NCBI GenBank assembly: GCA_012839895.1
Contig: DUML01000010.1
Location: 1-49,231 of the forward strand
Source of the DNA: Peptococcaceae bacterium
Lineage (GTDB): Bacteria > Bacillota > Desulfitobacteriia > Desulfitobacteriales > Syntrophobotulaceae
Reading direction: 5' to 3'
DNA: 49,231 nucleotides
This document shows positions 16,044-24,445 of the stretch, one piece after another; position 1 is the first letter of the stretch; each line of letters opens with the position of its first letter. The position numbers were made by a program, and so were the translations under genes. The notes under the pieces are model-generated. The model was not told the origin of the DNA. It saw only the letters and a program-made list of their open reading frames with translations, and ran no database searches.

Positions 16044-17390
16044 CTATCTTTGAACACTGACTGCAAAAGCAATCCTTCCATTTTGATACTTATAATCAGT
16101 CAAATAAGGTTCTCGCCAACCCTCGGCTGTCAAAGCGGCAATAACTTGCGTAATATCAGCATTTTCAGAGCATTCCGCCCAAAGGTAAAGCGTCCTTTGC
16201 TTATAATTAAGGCGCATAAGTTGCAAATTAGAAGGCATTAAGGCTATAGCTTTTTGTATTCTTTCCAAATCACTGCTGGAAAGCTCTTGTTTGTTTCGCC
16301 ATTCTTTCCAGGCCATCTGGGCTTCATCGCTAAGCAACTTTTCCTGCTTGCTTTGCAGAAGAGCAAGCTCTGCTTGCAGAGAAAGATAGTCTTTAGCTAA
16401 AGGGGCCCAGAGTAAAATCACCGTTAAACCACATATAAGCCCAAAAGCTCCAAGTATGGCTACGATTGCTTTAGCCTTTTGGCGACGGCGGAAGATATTA
16501 TAGAAATCTACATTGAGTTTTGCAGTAATTCTCAATTTCTCACCCAAAAGGGCATAAACTTTAAAACCCTGTTCTTTAACGAGCTGAGCCCAATTCCCAT
16601 TGAGGTTCTCCGGCATATTTAAGCGTTGTTGAACAAAGCCGGCCTTTTGTAGCAATTCCGCCACTTTTTCGGTAAGCATACTGCTGTCAGTGCTTAAATA
16701 CTCCACAGGAAGGTCCAAATCATTTAAACCCAAATAAACATGATACTTATTAAGCTCAACTTGATCTATGTCTAATTCCCTGATTATTTCCGGATATCCA
16801 TCCCTGTAGAAAACTAACTGGATTCTATTCTCCTCTACCTCTTGAAGATGGAGAATTTTTTTCTTGCCACTTAATTCCAAGAATTTTCCTAGAGCATTTG
16901 CCGCATATTCCACTCCTTGCAAGACATACCCTGCCCTTTGCAAGCAATTGGCATAGGAAGCAATAACTTCTTTTTTGGCGGCAGTAACTCGTACAGTGAG
17001 ATACTCCGGCTGTTTTTCTTCTTTAACCCCGTAGGAATAAACCAAACCATCCGCTAAAAGAGGAACCTCATGTTGAAGAAAATAATGCAAAGCGGAGTCC
17101 CTTTCTCGGCGCTTGATCCAGGGTAATTTAAATTCCCTGTAAAAACCGTTTTCCAAAGGAATCAACAAATACGCAGGAATTTTTCCTTTCCTCTTGAGCT
17201 GAGAGCGGTAAGAACATAAGACATCCTGCAACACAGTAAATTTGGAATTATCCCCCCGGCCAGGAAGCTTTAAAGGATAAATATGAAAAGAAATCTGAGG
17301 GGGTCTCTTACCCCAGTTTGATTGCCAAGACAGGAACCGCACTTCCTGCTCCGTTATTTCAATAATTAAAATTTTTCTTCCCTTAACCAT
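16044..17390 (-). CDS. PilM-PilN fusion (GspL-like), locus A
   Basis: This 448-residue protein combines a cytoplasmic actin-like PilM domain (about 1-290, with NALGKFLEL), a basic stop-transfer stretch RRRQKAK, one membrane helix at about 306-328, and an external PilN-like coiled coil and small domain (about 330-448). In type IV pili PilM and PilN are separate proteins, while GspL of type II secretion joins them as here. It anchors the assembly ATPase to the membrane platform. It lies between the prepilin peptidase and pilO genes, 10 and 12 bases apart. The N-terminal domain is divergent, so PilM ligand residues for the PilN N-terminus may be lost. Confidence 0.75.
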   Translation of the reverse strand: MVKGRKILIIEITEQEVRFLSWQSNWGKRPPQISFHIYPLKLPGRGDNSKFTVLQDVLCSYRSQLKRKGKIPAYLLIPLENGFYREFKLPWIKRRERDSALHYFLQHEVPLLADGLVYSYGVKEEKQPEYLTVRVTAAKKEVIASYANCLQRAGYVLQGVEYAANALGKFLELSGKKKILHLQEVEENRIQLVFYRDGYPEIIRELDIDQVELNKYHVYLGLNDLDLPVEYLSTDSSMLTEKVAELLQKAGFVQQRLNMPENLNGNWAQLVKEQGFKVYALLGEKLRITAKLNVDFYNIFRRRQKAKAIVAILGAFGLICGLTVILLWAPLAKDYLSLQAELALLQSKQEKLLSDEAQMAWKEWRNKQELSSSDLERIQKAIALMPSNLQLMRLNYKQRTLYLWAECSENADITQVIAALTAEGWREPYLTDYKYQNGRIAFAVSVQR

Positions 17391-17400
17391 AATTCAATCC

Positions 17401-18156
17401 TTAAGTCAAGAAAAATAATATGTCCCTAAGTTTGCTACCGAATAATAGCACGATCACCGCCCCGCCAGCCAAAAAAGGCCCAAAAGGAATGGGGTCTTTG
17501 AAATCCTTCTTGTAGACAATTATTCTTAAGCCCCCAATTATAACTCCTAACAGGCTGGCGAAAAACACAGCACTGAAAATTCCAGGGACTCCAAGATACA
17601 AACCTAAAGCAGCCACAAATTTCACATCGCCCCAGCCCATGCCTTCGGGATAAAAATAGGCAATGAGGGTAAAGACCCCGCCGGCTGTCCCCGCTCCCAG
17701 CAAACTCAGCCAAAATAGGGGATCTTTAGTCAACAAAGGATTGATTAACCCTATCAGGACTATTCCTAAGACTAAAACATCAGGCAAACGAAAAGTAGCA
17801 ATATCAATGAAAGCCAAAGCGATTAAAAAAGCGACAAAGGCCAAATCCAAAATAATTCCTATCATGTTTCGTTCCGTACGGAATAAATAAACCAAAACAA
17901 ATAGCAGTCCGGTTAAAATCTCCACCGCCGGATATCTTAAAGATATTTTAAGGCCACACCTACTGCATTTCCCCTTCAAGAGCAAAAAGCTTATTACTGG
18001 AATCAGTTCCCAAAAACGCAGGATATGACCACATTCCGGGCAATGGGAACCCGGACTGACAATCGACTCCCCCCGGGGAACCCTCCAGATTACCACGTTG
18101 AGAAAACTTCCGAAGACAAGACCAAGCACACCAAAGAATAATACATATAAAAGCAT
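17401..18156 (-). CDS. pilD: Prepilin peptidase/N-methyltransferase
   Basis: This 251-residue polytopic membrane enzyme has a zinc-binding loop with two CxxC pairs (CPECGH and CSRCGL, about residues 38-66), N-terminal FGSFLNVVIWR, and the two catalytic Asp in DIATFRLPD and GWGDVKF. It cleaves class III signal peptides after Gly and methylates the new N-terminus. It is the only prepilin peptidase in the window, so it likely processes the pilins of both loci. The gap to the upstream prepilin is 23 bases. Confidence 0.95.
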   Translation of the reverse strand: MLLYVLFFGVLGLVFGSFLNVVIWRVPRGESIVSPGSHCPECGHILRFWELIPVISFLLLKGKCSRCGLKISLRYPAVEILTGLLFVLVYLFRTERNMIGIILDLAFVAFLIALAFIDIATFRLPDVLVLGIVLIGLINPLLTKDPLFWLSLLGAGTAGGVFTLIAYFYPEGMGWGDVKFVAALGLYLGVPGIFSAVFFASLLGVIIGGLRIIVYKKDFKDPIPFGPFLAGGAVIVLLFGSKLRDILFFLT

Positions 18157-18179
18157 GATTTTCTAAAACTCTCCTTAAT

Positions 18180-18641
18180 TTATAGCGAAGACCACAGGAC
18201 ATTACTCAAAGTGCGGTCATATACAACCACTTCGGCCGCAGATCCGTCGCTGGTCAGGTAAATCATTATCACATGCTGAGGGGGGTCCAAATTAGTTCCG
18301 GAACTAAGGGCAGCTATCCCAAATCCTTTTTGCTCCTCGGGGACAGCCTGTTGAGTGACACTTCGATCCAACTTGTGAAAATATTCAGGGATAAATCCTG
18401 AGCCGCTGATTGCTCCCTCTTCGGCCTTTAAATCACCCAAACGAGGATAAAAGCCATGCTCGATCTGATAACGGTCCAAAGCAGCTTTAATTTCTCTTCC
18501 CGTCGCAATATCGGCTCTTTCCCTGGCTGCTTCCGAGCTGGCTGATAGTCTGGGCAAAGCTACGGCTGCCAGTATCGAGAGAATGACGACCACCAACATC
18601 ACTTCCAGTAAAGTAAACCCTTTCTCCTCTTTAAAGTTCAT
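18180..18641 (-). CDS. Prepilin, GspG/PilA-like, locus A
   Basis: This 153-residue prepilin has a 7-8-residue leader ending KG, cleavage before FTLLEVMLVVVILSILAA, Glu at position 5 and a hydrophobic helix of about 20 residues. KAALDRYQIEHGFYP is typical of GspG-like major pseudopilins. It lies between pilC and the prepilin peptidase and may be the main subunit of locus A. The ribosome site is GGGGGG, five bases upstream. Confidence 0.88.
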   Translation of the reverse strand: MNFKEEKGFTLLEVMLVVVILSILAAVALPRLSASSEAARERADIATGREIKAALDRYQIEHGFYPRLGDLKAEEGAISGSGFIPEYFHKLDRSVTQQAVPEEQKGFGIAALSSGTNLDPPQHVIMIYLTSDGSAAEVVVYDRTLSNVLWSSL

Positions 18642-18660
18642 GTTTGCCCCCCTTTCTTAA

Positions 18661-19830
18661 TTACCTAATTTGGGTACTAACGTCAAAAATGGGTAAAAGA
18701 ACACCAATTGCTACAAAACCCACTATCCCAGCCATTCCCACTATTAAAACAGGCTCTAAACGGCTGTTAAAGCGCTGGATTTTTTCTTCCAATTCTCGGC
18801 CAAACATAACTGCTAAATAAAGCAGCATTTCGCTCAGTCGCCCGGCTTCTTCAGCAACCTCCAGCATCTTTATAGCTTCAGCGGGAAAATAATTACACCT
18901 GCCAATAACAAAAGACAACCTTTGCCCTTCCTTTACTGCCAGTTTTAACTCACCAATAATTTTGCTCAGCTCTCCGTTATTATCAAAAGTATCCTCCAAT
19001 AATTCCAAAGTCTCAATGAGCGGCAAGCCGACCTTTAATAACCTGCCAAAAAGCGCACAAAATTGCCGCAAATCTTTATAGTGTCTGATTTTCTCCGTTC
19101 CGGGGAAAATCCAAGCTTTGGGCGCCCCTGGCCAGATTTGCTTCAGAAGAATCATTATTAGAACCAAGCCCAACCACAGGGGCATACTTTCGCCAATGAA
19201 AAATAATAATTCGGTAATTAGGGGCAATTCGGCTTGGAAGCTTTCAAAAATTGATTGATACATAGGTAAAACTACAATGCTAAGGAAATAAATAATTAGC
19301 AGGGCAGCGCCAAGGAGCAATAAAGGATAGAAGAGAACTGTTTTTATTTTTTGTTCCAAAAAATATTCTTCATCTAATTGGTCGGCTGCCTCCAGCAAGC
19401 ATTCAGCTAAAGTTCCGCTTTTTTCTCCCGCTTTAACCATGGCTTCCAGAAAAATACCAGGTTGGGGAGCAAATTCTTTCAGCCCCCAAGAAAAGTCTTT
19501 ACCGGCAAGGACAGCTTGCTTAACTCTTAGCCAGTGGTTTTTACGGGAAGTATTTGTTTCCTTATCTCCAATAATATCCAGAATGGTAAGCAGAGGTAGA
19601 CCTGCTTCCAACAGAATACTAATCTTGCGCGTTATTTTGGTCCAATATGATTTTGCTTGGCGAGAATTAAGTCTGACAATTAATTTCCCTAATACTGACC
19701 GGCGAATGCTAACAGGATATAAATTTTGCTGGCGCAAATACTTAAGAACTAAAGCAGCTTCTTTTTCTTCTCGCACTCCCCGCAAAGTTTGACCTTTATT
19801 ATCAAGGGCTTTCCATTTCCAATGTGCCAT
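18661..19830 (-). CDS. pilC: PilC/GspF platform protein, locus A
   Basis: This 389-residue inner-membrane platform protein has two GspF domains (about 58-180 and 260-385) and three membrane helices (about 160-180, 205-230, 360-385). Motifs include GKDFSWGL, MVKAGEKSGTL and MLEVAEEAGRL. It seats the ATPases PilB and PilT and guides pilin entry. It starts 5 bases after pilT. Confidence 0.93.
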   Translation of the reverse strand: MAHWKWKALDNKGQTLRGVREEKEAALVLKYLRQQNLYPVSIRRSVLGKLIVRLNSRQAKSYWTKITRKISILLEAGLPLLTILDIIGDKETNTSRKNHWLRVKQAVLAGKDFSWGLKEFAPQPGIFLEAMVKAGEKSGTLAECLLEAADQLDEEYFLEQKIKTVLFYPLLLLGAALLIIYFLSIVVLPMYQSIFESFQAELPLITELLFFIGESMPLWLGLVLIMILLKQIWPGAPKAWIFPGTEKIRHYKDLRQFCALFGRLLKVGLPLIETLELLEDTFDNNGELSKIIGELKLAVKEGQRLSFVIGRCNYFPAEAIKMLEVAEEAGRLSEMLLYLAVMFGRELEEKIQRFNSRLEPVLIVGMAGIVGFVAIGVLLPIFDVSTQIR

Positions 19831-19835
19831 TTGCC

Positions 19836-20864
19836 TTATCCTTGAAGCCTTTCCCGCGCCAACTGAGGAGATATAAGTCCTTTTTTCATCAGTTCTTCCA
19901 CAGCTTTTTCCATAGTCTGCATCCCAAGCTGGCTGCTGGTTTGAATTACATTTTTAATTTGGTGCGTTTTCCCTTCCCGAATCATATTCCGAACTGCCGG
20001 AGTAGCCAAAAGAACTTCGTAAGCTGCAACCCTACCGGGCTGATTAAGTAGAGGGAACAACTGCTGGGCTACTACCCCTTGCAAGACAGACGCCAATTGA
20101 ACCCGGATTTGGTTCTGCTGATGGGGTGGAAAAACATCGATAATCCTGTCAATTGCTTGAGCGGCATCATTGGTATGAAGGGTACTGAAAACCAAATGTC
20201 CAGTTTCCGCCGCAGTAACAGCCATAGCTATTGTTTCCAGATCTCTCATTTCACCGATGAGTATAATATCGGGATCCTGACGCAAGGCTGCTCTTAAAGC
20301 ACTTGCGAAAGACTCGGTATCCTGACCGACTTCTCTTTGATTAACCAAGCATTTGCGATGCTGGTGCAAATATTCGATAGGGTCTTCGATGGTAATAATA
20401 TGGCCGGAACGGGTATTATTAATTAAATTAATCAGAGAGGCAAGTGTTGTGGATTTGCCACTGCCGGTAGGGCCGGTTACTAAGACCAGGCCGCGATGCA
20501 AGGTAGTAAAATTGGTGACAGCAGCCGGCAACCCTAATTCTTCCGGGGAGCGGATATGAAAGGGGATAAGTCGCATCACAATCCCGATACTCCCCCTTTG
20601 GCGAAAAATATTAACCCTGTATCTACCCAGCCCAGCAATACCGTAAGAGAAATCTAATTCTCCCTTTTCTTCAAATACTCTCTGTTGTTTATTATTGGTA
20701 AGTACATTAAGGAAGGCAGCCAAATGTTCCTTTGTTAAAGTTTCAGTGCCTAAAGCTTTCATTTCGCCATCTATTCTAAAGACTGGAGGACTGCTTACGG
20801 TAAGATGCACATCTGAAGCTCCTACTTCCCCCGCCTTTTTTAACAGTTCTTCCAACAACACCAT
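19836..20864 (-). CDS. pilT: Twitching-motility/retraction ATPase PilT
   Basis: This 342-residue hexameric ATPase has Walker A GPTGSGKSTT, Walker B DPDIILIGEMRD, His-box sequences (STLHTNDAAQAIDRI) and the retraction-specific motif AVRNMIRE (usual AIRNLIRE) near residue 280. It depolymerises type IV pili. The start is the second ATG of two overlapping ones; GGAGG lies seven bases before it. It is the only PilT-type gene in the window. A 140-base gap with no obvious gene lies between pilB and pilT. Confidence 0.96.
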   Translation of the reverse strand: MVLLEELLKKAGEVGASDVHLTVSSPPVFRIDGEMKALGTETLTKEHLAAFLNVLTNNKQQRVFEEKGELDFSYGIAGLGRYRVNIFRQRGSIGIVMRLIPFHIRSPEELGLPAAVTNFTTLHRGLVLVTGPTGSGKSTTLASLINLINNTRSGHIITIEDPIEYLHQHRKCLVNQREVGQDTESFASALRAALRQDPDIILIGEMRDLETIAMAVTAAETGHLVFSTLHTNDAAQAIDRIIDVFPPHQQNQIRVQLASVLQGVVAQQLFPLLNQPGRVAAYEVLLATPAVRNMIREGKTHQIKNVIQTSSQLGMQTMEKAVEELMKKGLISPQLARERLQG

Positions 20865-21004
20865 ACATTGTCCTCCCTGGTTTCATGATATTTCAAAATA
20901 TGTAGCTAATTAACCTCATAAAATCGGGATTAATAATGTGACAACAATTTCATACGTATCATCTAATAATCTAAACTTAATTATTAAATATTCTAGTAAA
21001 AATA

Positions 21005-22681
21005 TCAAATTCCTGCTATTAAACGCATAGCTTCTTCCAAGGAAGTATAGCCTTCAACAACTTTCAACAATGCATCTTCTTGCAGAGTTATCATCCCCAA
21101 GGCGCGGGAAGTTTTCTCCAACAAGGCGGAACTGCTTTTTTTAAGCACCAGTTCTTTAATTTCCTGATTATAAGGCAAGAATTCATGAATACCAATCCTA
21201 CCGAGATAACCGGTTCCACGGCACTTTGGACAACCTTTGGCGCCATAAATAACTTCAACGTTTTGCAAATTAAAGGTTTCTTTCATCTGGGCTGAGACCG
21301 GGCGAGGCTCACGGCAAAAGGGACATAACTTGCGTAAAAGCCTTTGGGAAATTACTCCGCAGATCGAAGCAGCTACTAAATAAGGGTCAATATCCATATC
21401 TAAGAGGCGAGCCAAAGCCTCGGCCGCAGTATTGGTATGTACAGTAGACAGTACCAGATGGCCGGTAAGAGCTGCAGCCGTTGCAATCCGAGCGGTTTCC
21501 TTATCTCGGATTTCCCCGACCATAATAATATCCGGGTCCTGCCTCAAAATTGCTCTAAGCCCTGCGGCGAAATCAAGCCCTATCCTGGTGTTTACTTGAG
21601 CCTGGTTTACCCCGGGCAGCCTGTACTCAACCGGGTCTTCAATGGATACAATGTTTAAGGTTTCAGACTGCAGTTCGCGGAGCAAAGCATACAATGTAGT
21701 GGTTTTGCCGCTTCCTGTTGGACCGGAAACTAGAATTAAACCAAAAGGCAGCCGTAGAAGTTTTCTTACTCCCTCTTCCACTTCTGGGCGCATTCCTAAT
21801 TCAGCCAGGGATCGTCTGGCCGTCTCCTGATCCAAAATCCTTGTAACTATTTTTTCCCCATAAACTGTTGTCAAAGAAGAAACCCGGATATCGACTGTTT
21901 TGGAAGCAACCTCCAGCATAATCCTACCATCTTGAGGTAGGCGCCTCTCAGTAACATCCATCCCGGCCATCAGTTTAAGCCTGGCAACAACACTCCTAGC
22001 CATCCCCAAAGGCAAGGTTGCCTTAACTTCCAAAAGGCCGTCAATTCGAAACTTGATCTTAAAGCAATTCTCCTGGGGTTCCCAATGTATATCACTGGCT
22101 TGTTCTTTTATTGCTTGACGGAATAAGGAATCCACTAATCTAATAACCGGAGCTTCCCGGCCGGCATCCTCCTCACTAATTTTCCAACTGCTATATGAGG
22201 CCAGGGTAATTTCGGAATCCGGAGTGGAATTATTAACAGTAAAACAATTCCGAATAGCTAATTTAATCTCCTCTGCTCCCGCCAGGTATGGTTCCACCTG
22301 ATACCCGGTGTAGAAACTGACATCATCCCAGGCTTTGCGGTTAACAGGATTAGCCATGGCCACCAAGAGCCTTCCTTCTTCTAGGGCATAAGGGATTAGG
22401 GTATATTTTAGAGCTAACTCTTCGGGGATAAGCAAAGCTATGTCCGGCTTTATTTGCCAAGAAGACAAATGAACTCTCTTAATGCCAAGGAAGGCGCTTT
22501 TTTGATTCAAAACTTCCTCTTCTGGCAAATAGTCCGGCAAAAGATCGTCTATAGCCTCCCCCAAGCTAATTTTCTTCTGTAATACTTCTTTATCTTCCGG
22601 CGATATTAGCATTTGCAGCAATAAATAGTCCAAAAATTCTATCGCCCATATATCCTGGTTAACATTTTTTTGTGCAAGCAT
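21005..22681 (-). CDS. pilB: PilB/GspE assembly ATPase, locus A
   Basis: This 558-residue ATPase has a GspE N-terminal (MshEN-like) domain (about 60-160), Walker A GPTGSGKTTT, Walker B DPDIIMVGEIRD and the zinc-binding tetracysteine CPFC...CPKC (about residues 461-492). It powers pilin polymerisation. The start codon shares a base with the upstream stop (TAATG). It is a paralog, not a copy, of the PilB at 36251-37948. Confidence 0.95.
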   Translation of the reverse strand: MLAQKNVNQDIWAIEFLDYLLLQMLISPEDKEVLQKKISLGEAIDDLLPDYLPEEEVLNQKSAFLGIKRVHLSSWQIKPDIALLIPEELALKYTLIPYALEEGRLLVAMANPVNRKAWDDVSFYTGYQVEPYLAGAEEIKLAIRNCFTVNNSTPDSEITLASYSSWKISEEDAGREAPVIRLVDSLFRQAIKEQASDIHWEPQENCFKIKFRIDGLLEVKATLPLGMARSVVARLKLMAGMDVTERRLPQDGRIMLEVASKTVDIRVSSLTTVYGEKIVTRILDQETARRSLAELGMRPEVEEGVRKLLRLPFGLILVSGPTGSGKTTTLYALLRELQSETLNIVSIEDPVEYRLPGVNQAQVNTRIGLDFAAGLRAILRQDPDIIMVGEIRDKETARIATAAALTGHLVLSTVHTNTAAEALARLLDMDIDPYLVAASICGVISQRLLRKLCPFCREPRPVSAQMKETFNLQNVEVIYGAKGCPKCRGTGYLGRIGIHEFLPYNQEIKELVLKKSSSALLEKTSRALGMITLQEDALLKVVEGYTSLEEAMRLIAGI

Positions 22682-23112
22682 TATTCAAACAACTCCCCAT
22701 ATCTTAAAAGCACTAAAACTCCCTTTTCATCCCAGGCCAAAACCCCGTACCTGCCCTGTATAGCGCCCTCACATTGGGAACGGGAATAAATAGTATACTC
22801 TTCCTCATCATCCTTTTTGCTAACTTCTACTTCAATCTTCCCGCTATTCAAGACCTTTAACCCACCTGGCCAAGAGGGATCTTGGGCAAGCTGCGAGCGA
22901 GCCCATTCCAAACCGCTGTCAGCTAAATAAAGAGCCTTAACCCTTTGGGCTTCATATCTAATAATCCGCTCCTGTGAACCAGCTTTAGCCAGGACTTCAT
23001 AACCCACTGAAGAAAGGAAAAACAGTACTAAGAGAATGAGTAAAGAAACATAACCCCTTTCCCCGTGGCAGCTTAATCCAAAGAAATTTTTTGTTTGATT
23101 ATTCTTTCCCAA
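22681..23112 (-). CDS. GspK/PilX-like minor pseudopilin, locus A
   Basis: This 143-residue protein has a leader of about 20 residues ending GERG, then YVSLLILLVLFFLSS. It lacks the Glu5 of most pilins, as GspK does. ALYLADSGLEWARSQL is the GspK/PilX signature. The protein is about half the length of GspK of diderm bacteria, whose extra domain is missing. TTG at 23110-23112 is the start, with GGAGG seven bases upstream, giving a 40-base overlap with the upstream gene. Confidence 0.8.
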   Translation of the reverse strand: MGKNNQTKNFFGLSCHGERGYVSLLILLVLFFLSSVGYEVLAKAGSQERIIRYEAQRVKALYLADSGLEWARSQLAQDPSWPGGLKVLNSGKIEVEVSKKDDEEEYTIYSRSQCEGAIQGRYGVLAWDEKGVLVLLRYGELFE

Positions 23113-23561
23113 TAGACTGCCTCCTTCCCCTCCCCGGCTTGGAGGCTAATTCTCCAAAGCCCTTTTTGCAGTTCGAAACAATTAAAAGCATTAAGCCCGC
23201 TGGCTACGGGATTGGGGACAGTAAGATGCTCCCGGTAAAGATCCAGTATTCCATTCCAATCCTTATCGGCAAGGTAATATTTGTCCTCAATCATTTGCTC
23301 CTCTTGCCTATAACTAACAGTAAGCACACCATTATTCCAAGTAATCCTTTCCGCACCTTGCACTGCTGATGCTAGGACTTGTCCTGCCCGTAAAAGTGCG
23401 TATTCCCGTTCGGACTTCAATTTGAGTTCATTGGCCAATTGATAATGGTTAATAAAAAACAGCAGAACAATCCCCGCTATTACCCCTGTAAGAACTAAAG
23501 ACAGTAATACTTCCAGTAAGGTAAGCCCAAAATCTTTAACCTGCTCTCTCTTCCTGAACAT
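23073..23561 (-). CDS. GspJ/PilW-like minor pseudopilin, locus A
   Basis: This 162-residue prepilin has an 11-12-residue leader (MFRKREQVKDFG), then LTLLEVLLSLVLTGVIAG with Glu5, then a beta-rich domain. It fits GspJ/PilW in position between I- and K-like genes. ATG at 23559-23561 has GGAGAG eight bases upstream. It overlaps the I-like gene by 26 bases, implying coupled translation. Confidence 0.8.
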   Translation of the reverse strand: MFRKREQVKDFGLTLLEVLLSLVLTGVIAGIVLLFFINHYQLANELKLKSEREYALLRAGQVLASAVQGAERITWNNGVLTVSYRQEEQMIEDKYYLADKDWNGILDLYREHLTVPNPVASGLNAFNCFELQKGLWRISLQAGEGKEAVYWERIIKQKISLD

Positions 23562-23937
23562 AAAACAAGCTCTCCAAATAATAATCCCGACCCTCTCCCC
23601 GTTCCATCCACTCAACCCGCACCGTAATTAGTAACAAATCTATAGAATCCCATTCCATTTTGATAGTTCGCCAATAATTTCCCACTTTTTCCTTTTGGAC
23701 AACACCTAAATAAGCATAGCGGAAAGAATTATCTTCCTTCAACTTAGCTAAAATTTCATCCATTGCCGAAGTTCCGAGGTTTACAGCCTGCAAATAATTG
23801 CTGCTTTGTCCGTTGGCTAAAGCAGCGGTGTTAATAACTCCTAAAATGACGGCAAATCCTAAACCAAAAATAAACAAGCCCACAAGAATATCCAATAAAA
23901 GATAGCCTTGATCACTGGTTTTAAGAATCTTTAACAC
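23536..23937 (-). CDS. GspI/PilV-like minor pseudopilin, locus A
   Basis: This prepilin of about 133 residues has a leader ending SDQG, then YLLLDILVGLFIFGLGF. Position 5 is Asp rather than Glu. A short C-terminal domain with two Trp-containing strands follows. GTG at 23935-23937 is the suggested start; an upstream TTG at 23964 is possible. It is one member of a G-I-J-K block. Confidence 0.75.
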   Translation of the reverse strand: MLKILKTSDQGYLLLDILVGLFIFGLGFAVILGVINTAALANGQSSNYLQAVNLGTSAMDEILAKLKEDNSFRYAYLGVVQKEKVGNYWRTIKMEWDSIDLLLITVRVEWMERGEGRDYYLESLFYVQEERAG

Positions 23938-23989
23938 AATTATAGCCAACTCCCCAATTAGCAATGTTTATCCAAATACCTTTGCCAAC

Positions 23990-24337
23990 TCATTTAAGAC
24001 ACACTTTCCCGTGCTCTAATTCATAACTTAACGCTGCCTCATAGGGATACTCAGGAATCTGTTCCAAATACGGCCCTCGCCATTTTTCTTCTCCTGGCGG
24101 CCTTTGAACAAGGGACTGGATATCGGCCGGGTAGCTTCCCACATCCAAATAATACAGTTGAACAGCTCTTTCAATCTGCAAGAGATTGGCTTCATGCACT
24201 TTGGCCTTAACGGTTTTTTCGCTGGCAGTAAAGCTTGGTATAACCATAAAAGATAAAAAACCCAGAATTACAAGTACCAGCATTACTTCCCAGAGGGTAA
24301 AGCCTTTATCTCGGTAAAAGTTTAGCCGAAAAAGCAT
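23990..24337 (-). CDS. GspG-like pseudopilin, locus A
   Basis: This 115-residue prepilin has an 11-residue leader ending DKG, then FTLWEVMLVLVILGFLSF with Glu5. The C-terminal half has QLYYLDVGSYPADIQSLVQ and WRGPYLEQIP, which is the GspG pattern around the calcium loop. ATG at 24335-24337 has GGAGGAG six bases upstream. It is the first gene after a terminator-like hairpin that ends the aro operon. Confidence 0.85.
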   Translation of the reverse strand: MLFRLNFYRDKGFTLWEVMLVLVILGFLSFMVIPSFTASEKTVKAKVHEANLLQIERAVQLYYLDVGSYPADIQSLVQRPPGEEKWRGPYLEQIPEYPYEAALSYELEHGKVCLK

Positions 24338-24374
24338 TGGTTCTCCTCCGCTGTTAATGTCGGTAAACTCGACG

Positions 24375-24417
24375 AAAAAAAATAATAGTAAACTATGCAA
24401 TAACATAATTTACTATT
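24375..24417 (-). terminator. AT-only terminator-like hairpin between aroB and locus A pseudopilins
   Basis: Two 14-base arms (24384-24397 and 24404-24417) match at 13 positions with one G-U pair and a six-base loop; a run of eight T follows on the minus strand. The hairpin has few G-C pairs, so termination may be partial. No clear promoter is visible in the 38 bases before the next start codon. Confidence 0.6.
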
Positions 24418-24445
24418 TTTTCTATTTTTCCTTCTTTTTGAATCA

